Assembly (NCBI GenBank): GCA_018820925.1
Contig: JAHJNJ010000039.1
Span: 1 to 64,000, forward strand
Source of the DNA: Gammaproteobacteria bacterium
GTDB taxonomy: Bacteria; Pseudomonadota; Gammaproteobacteria; Burkholderiales; Gallionellaceae
Length of the DNA: 64,000 bases
Reading direction: 5' to 3'
Below the pieces are notes generated by a model. That model worked only from the letters and a program-made list of their open reading frames with translations, searched no databases and had not been told where the DNA came from. Made by a program: the position numbers and the translations under genes. Positions 1-7,136 of this stretch are shown piece by piece (position 1 is the first letter of the stretch; each line of letters opens with the position of its first letter).

Positions 1-2
1 AA

Positions 3-764
3 AAATATAAAGGCAATTTCATTCTCGCAGTGGAAGGCAACCCGCCGCTGAACGAAGACGGCATGTTCTGCATTCACGGTGGACGTCCCTTCGTCGAGGT
101 GTTGAAAGAAACTGCAGCAGACGCAAAAGCCATCATCTCCTGGGGCGCATGCGCTTCCTGGGGTTGCGTGCAGGCGGCCAAGCCCAACCCCACGCGCGCC
201 ACACCCGTACACAAAGTCATCACCGACAAACCCATCATCAAAGTGCCGGGCTGCCCGCCCATCGCCGAGGTGATGACGGCTGTTGTGACTTACATGCTCA
301 CCTTCGACCGCATCCCCGAGCTGGATCGCCAGGGGCGCCCGAAAATGTTTTACGGTCAGCGCATTCACGACAAATGCTATCGCCGTCCGCACTTTGATGC
401 CGGCCAGTTCGTCGAGCAATGGGATGACGAAGCCGCGCGTCGCGGTTACTGCCTGTACAAGATGGGCTGCAAAGGCCCCACGACTTACAACGCATGTTCC
501 ACCGTGCGCTGGAACGGCGGCGTGTCTTTCCCCATCCAGTCCGGTCACGGTTGTATCGGCTGTTCCGAGGACGGGTTCTGGGACAAGGGCGGGTTCTACA
601 ACCGCGTTACCGACATCAAGCAGTTCGGCGTCGAATCGAATGCGGACAAGGTCGGCGGCACGGTGGCGGCAGTGGCGGGCGCGGCGGTGGTGGCACACGC
701 GGCAGTCAGCGCGCTGAGCAAGGCGCGCGGCGGCAAGAGTGAAGAGAAAAAGGGAGATAAATAA
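3..764 (+). CDS. hyaA: Uptake [NiFe] hydrogenase small subunit, C-terminal part (5' end outside window)
   Basis: This is the electron-transfer subunit of a membrane-bound uptake hydrogenase; it carries the FeS clusters that take electrons from the NiFe site. The frame is open to the left edge (reading [17 protein letters not shown]), so the Tat signal and first cluster cysteines lie outside. Visible features are WGACASWGC (cysteine codons 150-152 and 165-167), GCPP, the distal-cluster HDKC, the [16 protein letters not shown] and HGCIGC cluster motifs, and a hydrophobic Ala/Val-rich C-terminal helix before a charged tail, typical of the membrane anchor. The second cysteine of WGACASWGC matches the supernumerary proximal-cluster cysteine of oxygen-tolerant enzymes (E. 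coli Hyd-1 Cys120). The GTG at 30 is an internal codon. The large-subunit gene follows after 2 nt. Confidence 0.96.
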   Translation, partial: KYKGNFILAVEGNPPLNEDGMFCIHGGRPFVEVLKETAADAKAIISWGACASWGCVQAAKPNPTRATPVHKVITDKPIIKVPGCPPIAEVMTAVVTYMLTFDRIPELDRQGRPKMFYGQRIHDKCYRRPHFDAGQFVEQWDDEAARRGYCLYKMGCKGPTTYNACSTVRWNGGVSFPIQSGHGCIGCSEDGFWDKGGFYNRVTDIKQFGVESNADKVGGTVAAVAGAAVVAHAAVSALSKARGGKSEEKKGDK

Positions 765-766
765 TC

Positions 767-2566
767 ATGTCAGCTTACGAAACTCAGGGCTTCAAGCTCG
801 ACAACAGCGGCAAGCGCGTGGTGGTCGATCCGGTATGCCGCATCGAAGGACACTTGCGCGTCGAAGTGAATCTGGACAGCAACAACGTCATCCGCAATGC
901 CGTTTCCACCGGCACCATGTGGCGCGGTCTGGAGGTGATCCTGAAAGGCCGCGACCCTCGCGATGCCTGGGCGTTCACCGAGCGTATCTGCGGTGTGTGC
1001 ACCGGCACGCATGCGCTGACTTCGGTGCGCGCAGTGGAAGACGCGTTGTCCATCCAGATTCCCGAGAACGCCAACACCATCCGCAACATCATGCAGCTCA
1101 ACCTGTATGTGCACGATCACCTGGTGCACTTCTACCACTTGCATGCGCTGGACTGGGTGGACGTGGTATCCGCGCTCAAGGCCGATCCGAAGAAGACTTC
1201 CGATCTGGCGCAGAGCATCTCGAGCTGGCCGCTATCGTCGCCCGGTTATTTCCGCGATGTGCAAAATCGTTTGAAGAAGTTCGTTGAGTCCGGTCAGCTC
1301 GGCCCGTTCAGCAACGGTTACTGGGGCAGCCCGGCCTACAAGCTGCCGCCGGAAGCCAACCTGATGGCGGTGACGCATTACCTCGAAGCGCTCGATTTCC
1401 AGAAAGAGATCGTCAAGGTCCACACCATTTTCGGCGGCAAGAATCCGCACCCGAACTGGCTGGTGGGCGGCGTGCCGTGCGCGATCAACCTGAACGATGT
1501 CGGCGCAGTCGGCGCGATCAACATGGAACGCCTGAACCTGGTGAAGAGCATCATCGACCGCAGCAAGGAATTCGTGGAGAAGGTGTACATCCCCGACCTG
1601 CTGGCCATCGCGTCGTTCTACAAAGGCTGGGGTTACGGCGGCGGACTGTCGTCGAAGAACTTCATGTCCTACGGCGATATTCCGCAGCACGCCAACGATT
1701 ACACCGCGCCCAATCTGTTGTTGCCGCGCGGTGCCGTCATCAACGGCGACCTCAGCAAGATCCACGAGATCGACCTGCGCAATCCGGATGAGATCCAGGA
1801 GTTCGTTTCGCACTCCTGGTACAAGTATGCAGACGAGAGCAAGGGCCTGCATCCCTGGGACGGTATCACCGAAGCCAACTATTCTCCCGAAGGTCCGAAC
1901 TTCAAGGGCTCGCGTACCAGGATCGAGAACCTCGACGAGAGCGCCAAGTACTCCTGGATCAAGGCACCACGCTGGAAAGGCAATGCCATGGAAGTCGGTC
2001 CGCTGTCGCGCATGGTGCTGGGCTATTTGCAGCCCAAGCAATATCCGGTCATCAAGGACACCATCGACGGCGTGCTGAAGAAACTGGACCTGCCGGTGAC
2101 GGCCTTGTTCTCCACGCTGGGCCGCACGGCGGCGCGCGGCATCGAGGCGTTGTATTGCGCCGACCTGCAAGTGCAGCAGTTCGACAAGCTGATGGCCAAC
2201 CTCAAGGCCGGCGACGACTCCACGGCCAACGTCGAGAAGTGGGAGCCGTCCACCTGGCCCAAGGAAGCCAAGGGCGTGGGCTTCACCGAAGCACCACGCG
2301 GCGCACTGGGTCACTGGATCAAGATCAAGGACACCAAAATCGACAACTACCAGTGCGTGGTGCCGACTACCTGGAACGGCAGTCCGCGCGATGCCAAAGG
2401 CCAGATAGGCGCGTTCGAAGCTTCGCTCATGAATACACCCATGGCCAAGGCCGATCAACCGCTGGAGATACTGCGCACGCTGCACAGTTTCGACCCCTGC
2501 CTGGCATGCTCCACGCATGTGATGTCGCCGGACGGGCAAGAGATGAGCCGTGTCACGGTTCGCTAA
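767..2566 (+). CDS. hyaB: Uptake [NiFe] hydrogenase large subunit
   Basis: Catalytic subunit that splits H2 at the NiFe(CN)2CO centre. At 599 residues it has the usual length. The N-terminal ligand pair is in [10 protein letters not shown] (C75, C78) and the C-terminal pair in DPCLACSTH (C578, C581). His584 is followed by a 15-residue extension ([15 protein letters not shown]), which the maturation endopeptidase removes after nickel insertion in this family. It therefore needs the HyaD-type protease encoded at 3816. It starts 2 nt after the small-subunit stop and is co-transcribed with the cytochrome b downstream. Confidence 0.97.
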   Translation: MSAYETQGFKLDNSGKRVVVDPVCRIEGHLRVEVNLDSNNVIRNAVSTGTMWRGLEVILKGRDPRDAWAFTERICGVCTGTHALTSVRAVEDALSIQIPENANTIRNIMQLNLYVHDHLVHFYHLHALDWVDVVSALKADPKKTSDLAQSISSWPLSSPGYFRDVQNRLKKFVESGQLGPFSNGYWGSPAYKLPPEANLMAVTHYLEALDFQKEIVKVHTIFGGKNPHPNWLVGGVPCAINLNDVGAVGAINMERLNLVKSIIDRSKEFVEKVYIPDLLAIASFYKGWGYGGGLSSKNFMSYGDIPQHANDYTAPNLLLPRGAVINGDLSKIHEIDLRNPDEIQEFVSHSWYKYADESKGLHPWDGITEANYSPEGPNFKGSRTRIENLDESAKYSWIKAPRWKGNAMEVGPLSRMVLGYLQPKQYPVIKDTIDGVLKKLDLPVTALFSTLGRTAARGIEALYCADLQVQQFDKLMANLKAGDDSTANVEKWEPSTWPKEAKGVGFTEAPRGALGHWIKIKDTKIDNYQCVVPTTWNGSPRDAKGQIGAFEASLMNTPMAKADQPLEILRTLHSFDPCLACSTHVMSPDGQEMSRVTVR

Positions 2567-2587
2567 CGCGCACGAAAGGAGACTGTC

Positions 2588-3292
2588 ATGTCAGTTACAA
2601 CACAAGACGACGACTCGGCGCTCACCGCCGCGGGCAATACGGTGTATGTGTACGAAGCACCGGTGCGCGCGTGGCACTGGATCAACGCACTGAGCATCGT
2701 GACGCTGGCGATCACCGGCTGGTTCATCGCCAGTCCGCTACCGAGTGTGAGCGGAGAAGCGAGCGAAAACTTCCTCATGGGCAATATCCGCTTCGTGCAT
2801 TTTGCGGCGGGCTATGTGTTTGCCATCGGCTTGCTGGTGCGTCTGTACTGGGCGTTCGTGGGCAATCATCATGCGCGCCAGTTGTTCCTGCTGCCGGTGA
2901 CCGACAAGAACTGGTGGGCCGGTTTATTGCAGGAGATTCGCTGGTACGCGTTCCTCGAAAAGTATCCGAAGAAATATGTGGGCCATAACCCGCTCGGACA
3001 TCTGTTCATGTACTTCGCCATTACGCTGAGCGGCACATTCCTCATCGTCACCGGCTTCGCGCTGTACGGCGAAGGTGCACAGGAAGGACACTGGTCACAC
3101 ACGCTGTTCACCAGCTGGGTGATCCCGTTGTTCGGGCAAAGCCAGACGGTGCATACCTGGCATCACCTGGTGGCCTGGGGCGTGGTGTGCTTCGTGATCA
3201 TCCACGTGTACACGGCGATCCGCGAGGACATCATGTCGCGGCAAACCATGATCAGCGCGATGATTGATGGCAAGCGGACGTTCCGTGAGTAA
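2588..3292 (+). CDS. hyaC: Hydrogenase cytochrome b subunit (membrane anchor)
   Basis: Di-heme cytochrome b (HyaC/HupC/HoxZ family, 234 residues) that anchors the hydrogenase and passes electrons to quinone. Four hydrophobic segments are visible. Candidate heme histidines lie in VRAWHWINALS, FVHFAAGY, HTWHHLVAW and IIHVYTAIRED, the usual family pattern. A GAAAGGAGA Shine-Dalgarno sequence precedes the ATG. It ends 70 nt before a strong terminator-like hairpin, so the structural genes may form a separately ended transcript. Confidence 0.95.
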   Translation: MSVTTQDDDSALTAAGNTVYVYEAPVRAWHWINALSIVTLAITGWFIASPLPSVSGEASENFLMGNIRFVHFAAGYVFAIGLLVRLYWAFVGNHHARQLFLLPVTDKNWWAGLLQEIRWYAFLEKYPKKYVGHNPLGHLFMYFAITLSGTFLIVTGFALYGEGAQEGHWSHTLFTSWVIPLFGQSQTVHTWHHLVAWGVVCFVIIHVYTAIREDIMSRQTMISAMIDGKRTFRE

Positions 3293-3341
3293 ACGGTTCG
3301 GTCTTCCCTTGCGACAGCCTTCCCTTAAGGTTAACAACGCC

Positions 3342-3674
3342 ATGTCGCAAGCGTTGAAAGCAAACGCGGGCAATCGCCCGCGTTTCTTTTGGGCCGCACC
3401 GCGCACGCCGGTGCATCCCGGTCATTTCCTCGAAACCCGCTATCTGCAGCCCGGCAAGATCTCGCAAGAGGCACTTGCTGACGCGCTCGGCATTTCCCGT
3501 CGCCGCGTCAACGAACTGGTCTGTGGAAAGCGCGTGATCACCCCCGATACCGCCGTGCGCCTGGCCTTGCATTTCGGCACGGATGTGGCGTTCTGGCTGG
3601 AGTTGCAGTTCGCCTGGGATCTGCATCAGGCGCAGCAACTGTATTACGGTAAGGTTATATCCGTTCCGGAGTAG
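3342..3674 (+). CDS. HigA-family XRE regulator, orphan antitoxin-like
   Basis: Helix-turn-helix protein of the HigA/VapI antitoxin family, 110 residues from the ATG at 3342. Recognisable parts are HPGHFLETRYLQPG, the HTH (ISQEALADALGISRRRVNELVCGKR, split here for reading) and the C-terminal LALHFGTDVAFWLELQ typical of HigA. No HigB toxin gene adjoins it. The frame is open further upstream (3264) but there it overlaps hyaC. The ATG at 3342 has AAGG 11 nt upstream. A GTG at 3411, just before HPGHFL, is an alternative start that would leave the terminator-like hairpin at 3362-3390 outside the coding region. The target is unknown; a role in regulating the hydrogenase locus is inferred only from position. 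Confidence 0.8.
   Translation: MSQALKANAGNRPRFFWAAPRTPVHPGHFLETRYLQPGKISQEALADALGISRRRVNELVCGKRVITPDTAVRLALHFGTDVAFWLELQFAWDLHQAQQLYYGKVISVPE
3362..3390 (+). terminator. Rho-independent terminator or attenuator after hyaC
   Basis: A perfect 10-bp stem (AAACGCGGGC at 3362-3371, GCCCGCGTTT at 3376-3385) closes an AATC tetraloop and is followed by CTTTT. It lies 70 nt after the hyaC stop. If the HigA-like gene starts at 3342, the hairpin lies inside its coding sequence. Confidence 0.75.
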
Positions 3675-3723
3675 CCGGTAACCGGTCAGCCAATGTCCAC
3701 ATTGAAACAGTCAGATTTATGGC

Positions 3724-3738
3724 TGTGCAAGTAACACA
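3724..3738. promoter_or_regulatory. Inverted repeat TGTG-N7-CACA upstream of sigma-54 promoter
   Basis: A short inverted repeat centred about 43 bp before the -24 GG of the promoter at 3771. It ends in GTAACACA, similar to GTTACACA at 3788. It is a possible activator or operator half-site; no known consensus was matched. Confidence 0.3.
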
Positions 3739-3770
3739 TTAATTTCTATAAATAATCCAGTTTTCGGCAG

Positions 3771-3787
3771 TTGGCATGAGTCCTGCT
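3771..3787 (+). promoter_or_regulatory. Sigma-54 promoter upstream of hyaD
   Basis: TTGGCATGAGTCCTGCT matches the -24/-12 consensus (TGGCAYG-N4-TTGCW) with the invariant GG (3773-3774) and GC (3785-3786) exactly 10 bp apart. It drives the maturation genes and fits the sigma-54-dependent activator HoxA encoded at 14686. The expected start of transcription is near 3798. Confidence 0.8.
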
Positions 3788-3805
3788 GTTACACAGTGCG
3801 TAACA
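3787..3805. promoter_or_regulatory. Palindrome TGTTAC-N7-GTAACA at the expected transcription start
   Basis: A perfect 6-bp inverted repeat with 7-bp spacing. It overlaps the -12 end of the sigma-54 promoter and spans the predicted +1, ending just before the AAGGAGG ribosome binding site of hyaD. It could be an operator or a 5' UTR hairpin. Confidence 0.45.
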
Positions 3806-3815
3806 AGGAGGAGAT

Positions 3816-4427
3816 ATGAATAAAAACAAACTGCTGATACTCGGTATCGGCAACATCCTGTGGGCAGACGAAGGCTTTGGCGTGCGCTGTGTGGAAACGC
3901 TGAATGCCGCTTACCAGTTTGGCGACGATGTGACCGTGCTGGATGGCGGCACGCAAGGCCTGTACCTGCTGCCTTTTCTCGAAGAAGCGCGCTACCTGAT
4001 CGTGTTCGATGCCGTGGACTACGGCAAGACGCCAGGCGAAATGGTCATCGCCAAAGACGAGGAAGTGCCGCGCTTCATGGGTGCCAAGAAAATGAGTCTG
4101 CACCAGACCGGTTTCCAGGAAGTCATCGCCTGTGCCGCGCTGGGCGAGAAATTGCCAGAATCCATGATGCTCATCGGCGTGCAGCCGGAACAACTGGAAG
4201 ATTTCGGCGGCAGCCTGCGCAACATCGTCAAACAACAAATTCCGCGCGCACTGGATGTGGCGCTGCAACAAATCCGGCAATGGGGTTTCACTTATTCGCC
4301 GCGCAGCACGAGCGTGGTGGATGAACATCAGCATGTGCTGCAGATGGATGAATACGAGGCGGGACGGCCCTCGGCCGAACTGGCTTGCCGTCATGGCGAC
4401 GAGCGATTCATGAGCGGGCAGGTTTGA
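3816..4427 (+). CDS. hyaD: Hydrogenase maturation endopeptidase
   Basis: Nickel-dependent protease of the HybD/HyaD/HoxM family (203 residues) that removes the C-terminal extension of the large subunit. The N-terminal ILGIGNILWADEGFGV is diagnostic. E19, D65 and H96 line up with the nickel-probing residues E16, D62 and H93 of E. coli HybD. A strong AAGGAGG site precedes the ATG. It is the first gene after the sigma-54 promoter at 3771 and is 1 nt from the next gene. Confidence 0.95.
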   Translation: MNKNKLLILGIGNILWADEGFGVRCVETLNAAYQFGDDVTVLDGGTQGLYLLPFLEEARYLIVFDAVDYGKTPGEMVIAKDEEVPRFMGAKKMSLHQTGFQEVIACAALGEKLPESMMLIGVQPEQLEDFGGSLRNIVKQQIPRALDVALQQIRQWGFTYSPRSTSVVDEHQHVLQMDEYEAGRPSAELACRHGDERFMSGQV

Positions 4428-4428
4428 T

Positions 4429-4737
4429 ATGTGTCTCGGTATCCCCATGCAGGTTATTGAAGTGCACGAAACCACCGCGCTGTGCGCAGGCCGCAACGGG
4501 CAGATGTTGATCAACACCATGCTGCTGGAAAAAGTGGAAGTCGGGCAGTGGCTGCTGACTTTCCTGGATGCGGGGCGCGAGGTGATCGATGCGGAGCGCG
4601 CGGCGCTGGTGAATGCGGCGCTGGACGGGTTGCAGGCGTTGTCGGACGGCAGCGAGGTGGATATGGATGTGTTCTTTGCCGACCTGGTGAACCGGGAGCC
4701 GACGCTGCCGGAATTTTTGAGAAAGGACAGGATATGA
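4429..4737 (+). CDS. hupF: HypC/HupF-type hydrogenase chaperone
   Basis: HypC-family chaperone (102 residues) starting with MCLGIPM; Cys2 is the residue that carries the Fe(CN)2CO unit or contacts the large-subunit precursor in this family. It is longer than the second HypC at 12110 (84 residues), with extra acidic C-terminal sequence. With its place after the protease gene, this matches HupF/HoxL, a chaperone dedicated to the uptake enzyme and linked to maturation under oxygen. Its stop overlaps the next start (ATGA at 4734). Confidence 0.92.
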   Translation: MCLGIPMQVIEVHETTALCAGRNGQMLINTMLLEKVEVGQWLLTFLDAGREVIDAERAALVNAALDGLQALSDGSEVDMDVFFADLVNREPTLPEFLRKDRI

Positions 4738-5216
4738 GCGAGACGGTGGAGTTCTCCGCGATACGTGCGGCTGAAATGAAGGAGAGTTTTAATCTTTTGC
4801 TGGAACGCTTGCGCGCACAAAGCAAGATCATGTTGCTGGACGCGGAAGGTCTCGAATCCTTTGTGATGGAGGGCGATGATGGCATGGTGCTGTTCACGCA
4901 GGAGCCGGACCAGCAACCCGAGACCTGGGACGTGGCGGTGATCCTGCCCGAAGTGCTTAAACTGACCGGCGACCGCTTGCGCGCCGCGATCATCTCGCCC
5001 GAATTGGCGCGCAAGGAAAAAGCGCGCTTCGGCATCACGCGCTGGCCCACGCTGGTGTTCGTGCGCGACGGCGGCTATGTCGGCGCGATCGAAGGCATGC
5101 GCAACTGGGACGAATACACGCGCGAGATCGCGGAGATGCTGGATAAGCCGGTGGGGCGCGCGCCGTCGGTGGGGATTCCGGTGACGGCGGTGGGCGAAGC
5201 GTCGGCTTGTCACTAA
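4734..5216 (+). CDS. hupG: Thioredoxin-fold hydrogenase accessory protein (HyaE/HupG/HoxO)
   Basis: Accessory protein of 160 residues. The segment KARFGITRWPTLVFVRDGGYVGAIEG resembles a thioredoxin fold without the CxxC pair, as in HyaE/HoxO, which bind the Tat-targeted small subunit before export. The start at 4734 overlaps the hupF stop by 4 nt, indicating translational coupling. The same frame is open upstream inside hupF, but that part is a shadow. Confidence 0.9.
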   Translation: MSETVEFSAIRAAEMKESFNLLLERLRAQSKIMLLDAEGLESFVMEGDDGMVLFTQEPDQQPETWDVAVILPEVLKLTGDRLRAAIISPELARKEKARFGITRWPTLVFVRDGGYVGAIEGMRNWDEYTREIAEMLDKPVGRAPSVGIPVTAVGEASACH

Positions 5217-5229
5217 TAGATTATCGATT

Positions 5230-5331
5230 CCCTCCCCCTTGCAGGGGGAGGGGTAGGGTGGGGGTAGAAAAAAGGTGCGACAGTTGTCCGTTCTTACCCC
5301 CATCCCAGCCTTCCCCCTTAAAGGGGGAAGG
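5230..5331. repeat. Palindromic intergenic repeat (CCCTCCCCCT type)
   Basis: Two hairpins facing each other. CCCTCCCCCT/AGGGGGAGGG (5230-5239, 5243-5252) has a 3-nt loop; CCTTCCCC/GGGGAAGG lies within 5309-5331. Between them, TAGGGTGGGGGTAG and TTACCCCCATCCCA form another imperfect inverted pair. The element fills the hupG-hupH gap. Confidence 0.7.
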
Positions 5332-5389
5332 AGCGTGAGGCAGGTATCCACAGAATTTGGCGAAGGCAAAAAAATTTAAGGAGCAATCC

Positions 5390-6262
5390 ATGATGAAAGA
5401 ATTCCCCATCCCCCTGGTCGCAATCGGCCCCGGCTCCCAGCCGGAGGAAGAGGCGCTGCAATACATGCCGCTGCCCGCCTCGATGATGACGTTTGCCCTG
5501 CCGGTGCTCAACGAAGAAGCCGATCCCGCCCTGATGGCCGCCGCCTGCCGCGTGGTGGAGCAACTGCGCGACAAGATGCGCGTTACGCCGCTCGGCTCAC
5601 CCGACATTCCGCAAGCCGAGCTGCATGAGGTGGATGCCGAGGTGGTGCAATTGCTGAACCAGACCCTGGGCGAGGGCGAGGTGAGTATCGCGGTGCGCGG
5701 TTCGGGCCAGTACCGTATCCAGGAAACGGTGTTCGCCAGCGTGTGGCGCGTGCATGAATTCGCGACCGACGGGCGTCTGATCGGCGATACCATCATGGCC
5801 TGCGCGATTCCGCCCATGGTGGTTCAGTGGGCGCGGGACGGCGTGTCGCTGGAGTGCCCGATTCCGGAAAAGACGCCGGGCATCATGAATGCGCTGTCGG
5901 TGTTGTCGGAGATCGTGGGCAAGGCCGGGGCATTCAAGTCGGGCGATGCTGCGCATGTCGTCAACCTGACTTTGCTGCCCATGTCGCCGGAAGACATGAA
6001 TTGCCTGACGATGGCGCTGGGCGTGGGGGCGGTGACCATTCTCTCGCGCGGTTACGGCAATTGCCGCATCACCAGCACCCGGTTGCCGAATGTGTGGTGG
6101 GTGCAGTACTTCAACAGCATGGACACGCTGATCCTGAACACCCTGGAAGTCAGCGAAGTGCCGGAAGTGGCGCTGGCCTCGCAGGAGGACTATGAGGACA
6201 GCATCGAACGCCTGGGCGAATGGCTGCACGTGATGCAGGCGCCGGAAGATATGAACGAATAA
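5390..6262 (+). CDS. hupH: Hydrogenase accessory protein (HyaF/HupH/HoxQ)
   Basis: Member of the HupH/HyaF/HoxQ family (290 residues from the ATG at 5390), needed for small-subunit FeS-cluster maturation and protection under oxygen. Family-like segments are MPLPASMMTFALPVLNEE near the N-terminus and SRGYGNCRITSTRLPNVWWV near the C-terminus. The start at 5390 is preferred over an upstream in-frame start (5357) because AAGGAG lies 7 nt before it. It is 1 nt from the rubredoxin gene. Confidence 0.93.
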   Translation: MMKEFPIPLVAIGPGSQPEEEALQYMPLPASMMTFALPVLNEEADPALMAAACRVVEQLRDKMRVTPLGSPDIPQAELHEVDAEVVQLLNQTLGEGEVSIAVRGSGQYRIQETVFASVWRVHEFATDGRLIGDTIMACAIPPMVVQWARDGVSLECPIPEKTPGIMNALSVLSEIVGKAGAFKSGDAAHVVNLTLLPMSPEDMNCLTMALGVGAVTILSRGYGNCRITSTRLPNVWWVQYFNSMDTLILNTLEVSEVPEVALASQEDYEDSIERLGEWLHVMQAPEDMNE

Positions 6263-6263
6263 T

Positions 6264-6482
6264 ATGAGCATGTTCGAGGGCTCTTTTCTGGGCGACAATA
6301 GGAAATTATCGGATGATGCGGTGCGGATGGAATGCGGCATCTGCTGGGAGGTGTACGATCCTGCCTTGGGCGATGCGGTTTGGCAGATCGCACCCGGCAC
6401 CCCGTTCTCGCAATTGCCGGAGCACTGGACCTGCCCGAACTGCGATGCGCCCAAGCACAAGTTTATGGTGGAAAACGTATGA
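6264..6482 (+). CDS. hupI: Rubredoxin-type hydrogenase accessory protein
   Basis: Small (72 residues) iron-binding protein with two rubredoxin knuckles, MECGICWEVYDP and WTCPNCDAPKHKF, and a short N-terminal extension. HupI/HoxR proteins are needed for oxygen-tolerant uptake hydrogenases, probably as an electron donor during FeS-cluster maturation. Position and size match. Confidence 0.93.
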   Translation: MSMFEGSFLGDNRKLSDDAVRMECGICWEVYDPALGDAVWQIAPGTPFSQLPEHWTCPNCDAPKHKFMVENV

Positions 6483-6502
6483 ACCTGTGAAATGCGGTTG
6501 TC

Positions 6503-6590
6503 GTAGGTGCGAATTTATTCGCACATAACTTCTGGTTCGTGCGAACACCCACAGGGTGCAAGAACCTCGGCGAGGTAAATTCGCACCTAC
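6503..6590. repeat. Palindromic intergenic repeat (GTAGGTGCGAATTTA type)
   Basis: Perfect 15-bp terminal inverted repeat: GTAGGTGCGAATTTA (6503-6517) and its complement at 6576-6590. Internal imperfect hairpins include CCTCGGCGAGG. It lies between hupI and hupJ and resembles widespread intergenic elements with GTAGGTGCGAAT ends. Confidence 0.7.
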
Positions 6591-6615
6591 AAGCGCCCAA
6601 TTTGCGGATATCAAA

Positions 6616-7134
6616 ATGAACGAAATCGAACAAAAACTGGAAAAGGTATTCACCGACATCGCCAACACGCGCATGGCGGGGCTGCCCATCTGCAATCCCG
6701 TGCTGCGCGTGCAGGCGGTTGGGTTTCGCGAGTGGCAGGAGCACTGGGTGGGCGTGCTGGTCACGCCGTGGACCATCAGCTTGGTGCTGATGCCGGGTGA
6801 AAAAGGCCCGCTCAAGACGCTGGGCGCGGACGAGAAGATGACTTGGGAATTTCCTTCGGGCAATTACGAGTTCATGGGGTTGAACGAACCGGCGCTGGGC
6901 AGTTGCCAAGTGTGTTCGCTGATTTCGCCGGTGGGCGATGTGGCGTCTCACGAGGATGCGGTGACGATTGCCGGGCAGGTGATGGAAGCCCTGTTCGTGG
7001 CGGACAATTCCGACCAAAGACGCGATGCGCAACGCAGACAGGAATTCGAGACCGCGCGCATGCAGGGCGAGCCGGTGCTGGATAAACCGCTTTCGCGGCG
7101 CGATTTTCTGCGCGGCAATTTCCTGGGGATGTAG
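6616..7134 (+). CDS. hupJ: Hydrogenase assembly chaperone (HybE/HupJ/HoxT)
   Basis: HybE-family chaperone (172 residues from the ATG at 6616). The segments GFREWQEHWVGVLVTPW and FMGLNEPALGSCQVCSLISP are typical. HybE/HupJ/HoxT proteins assist small-subunit folding and Tat export control. The C-terminus (PLSRRDFLRGNFLGM) contains an RRDFLRG sequence that resembles a Tat motif, as seen in HupJ proteins. The Shine-Dalgarno sequence is weak. The frame extends upstream into the repeat at 6503-6590, so the later ATG was chosen. Confidence 0.9.
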   Translation: MNEIEQKLEKVFTDIANTRMAGLPICNPVLRVQAVGFREWQEHWVGVLVTPWTISLVLMPGEKGPLKTLGADEKMTWEFPSGNYEFMGLNEPALGSCQVCSLISPVGDVASHEDAVTIAGQVMEALFVADNSDQRRDAQRRQEFETARMQGEPVLDKPLSRRDFLRGNFLGM

Positions 7135-7136
7135 GT

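Noticed and set aside
1232-2539. Minus-strand frame of 435 codons opposite hyaB
   Set aside because: Antisense shadow of a conserved gene.
3789-5369. Minus-strand open frame of 526 codons under hyaD-hupG
   Set aside because: No family features; lies opposite well-supported genes and ends in the 5230 repeat. It is a GC-codon shadow.
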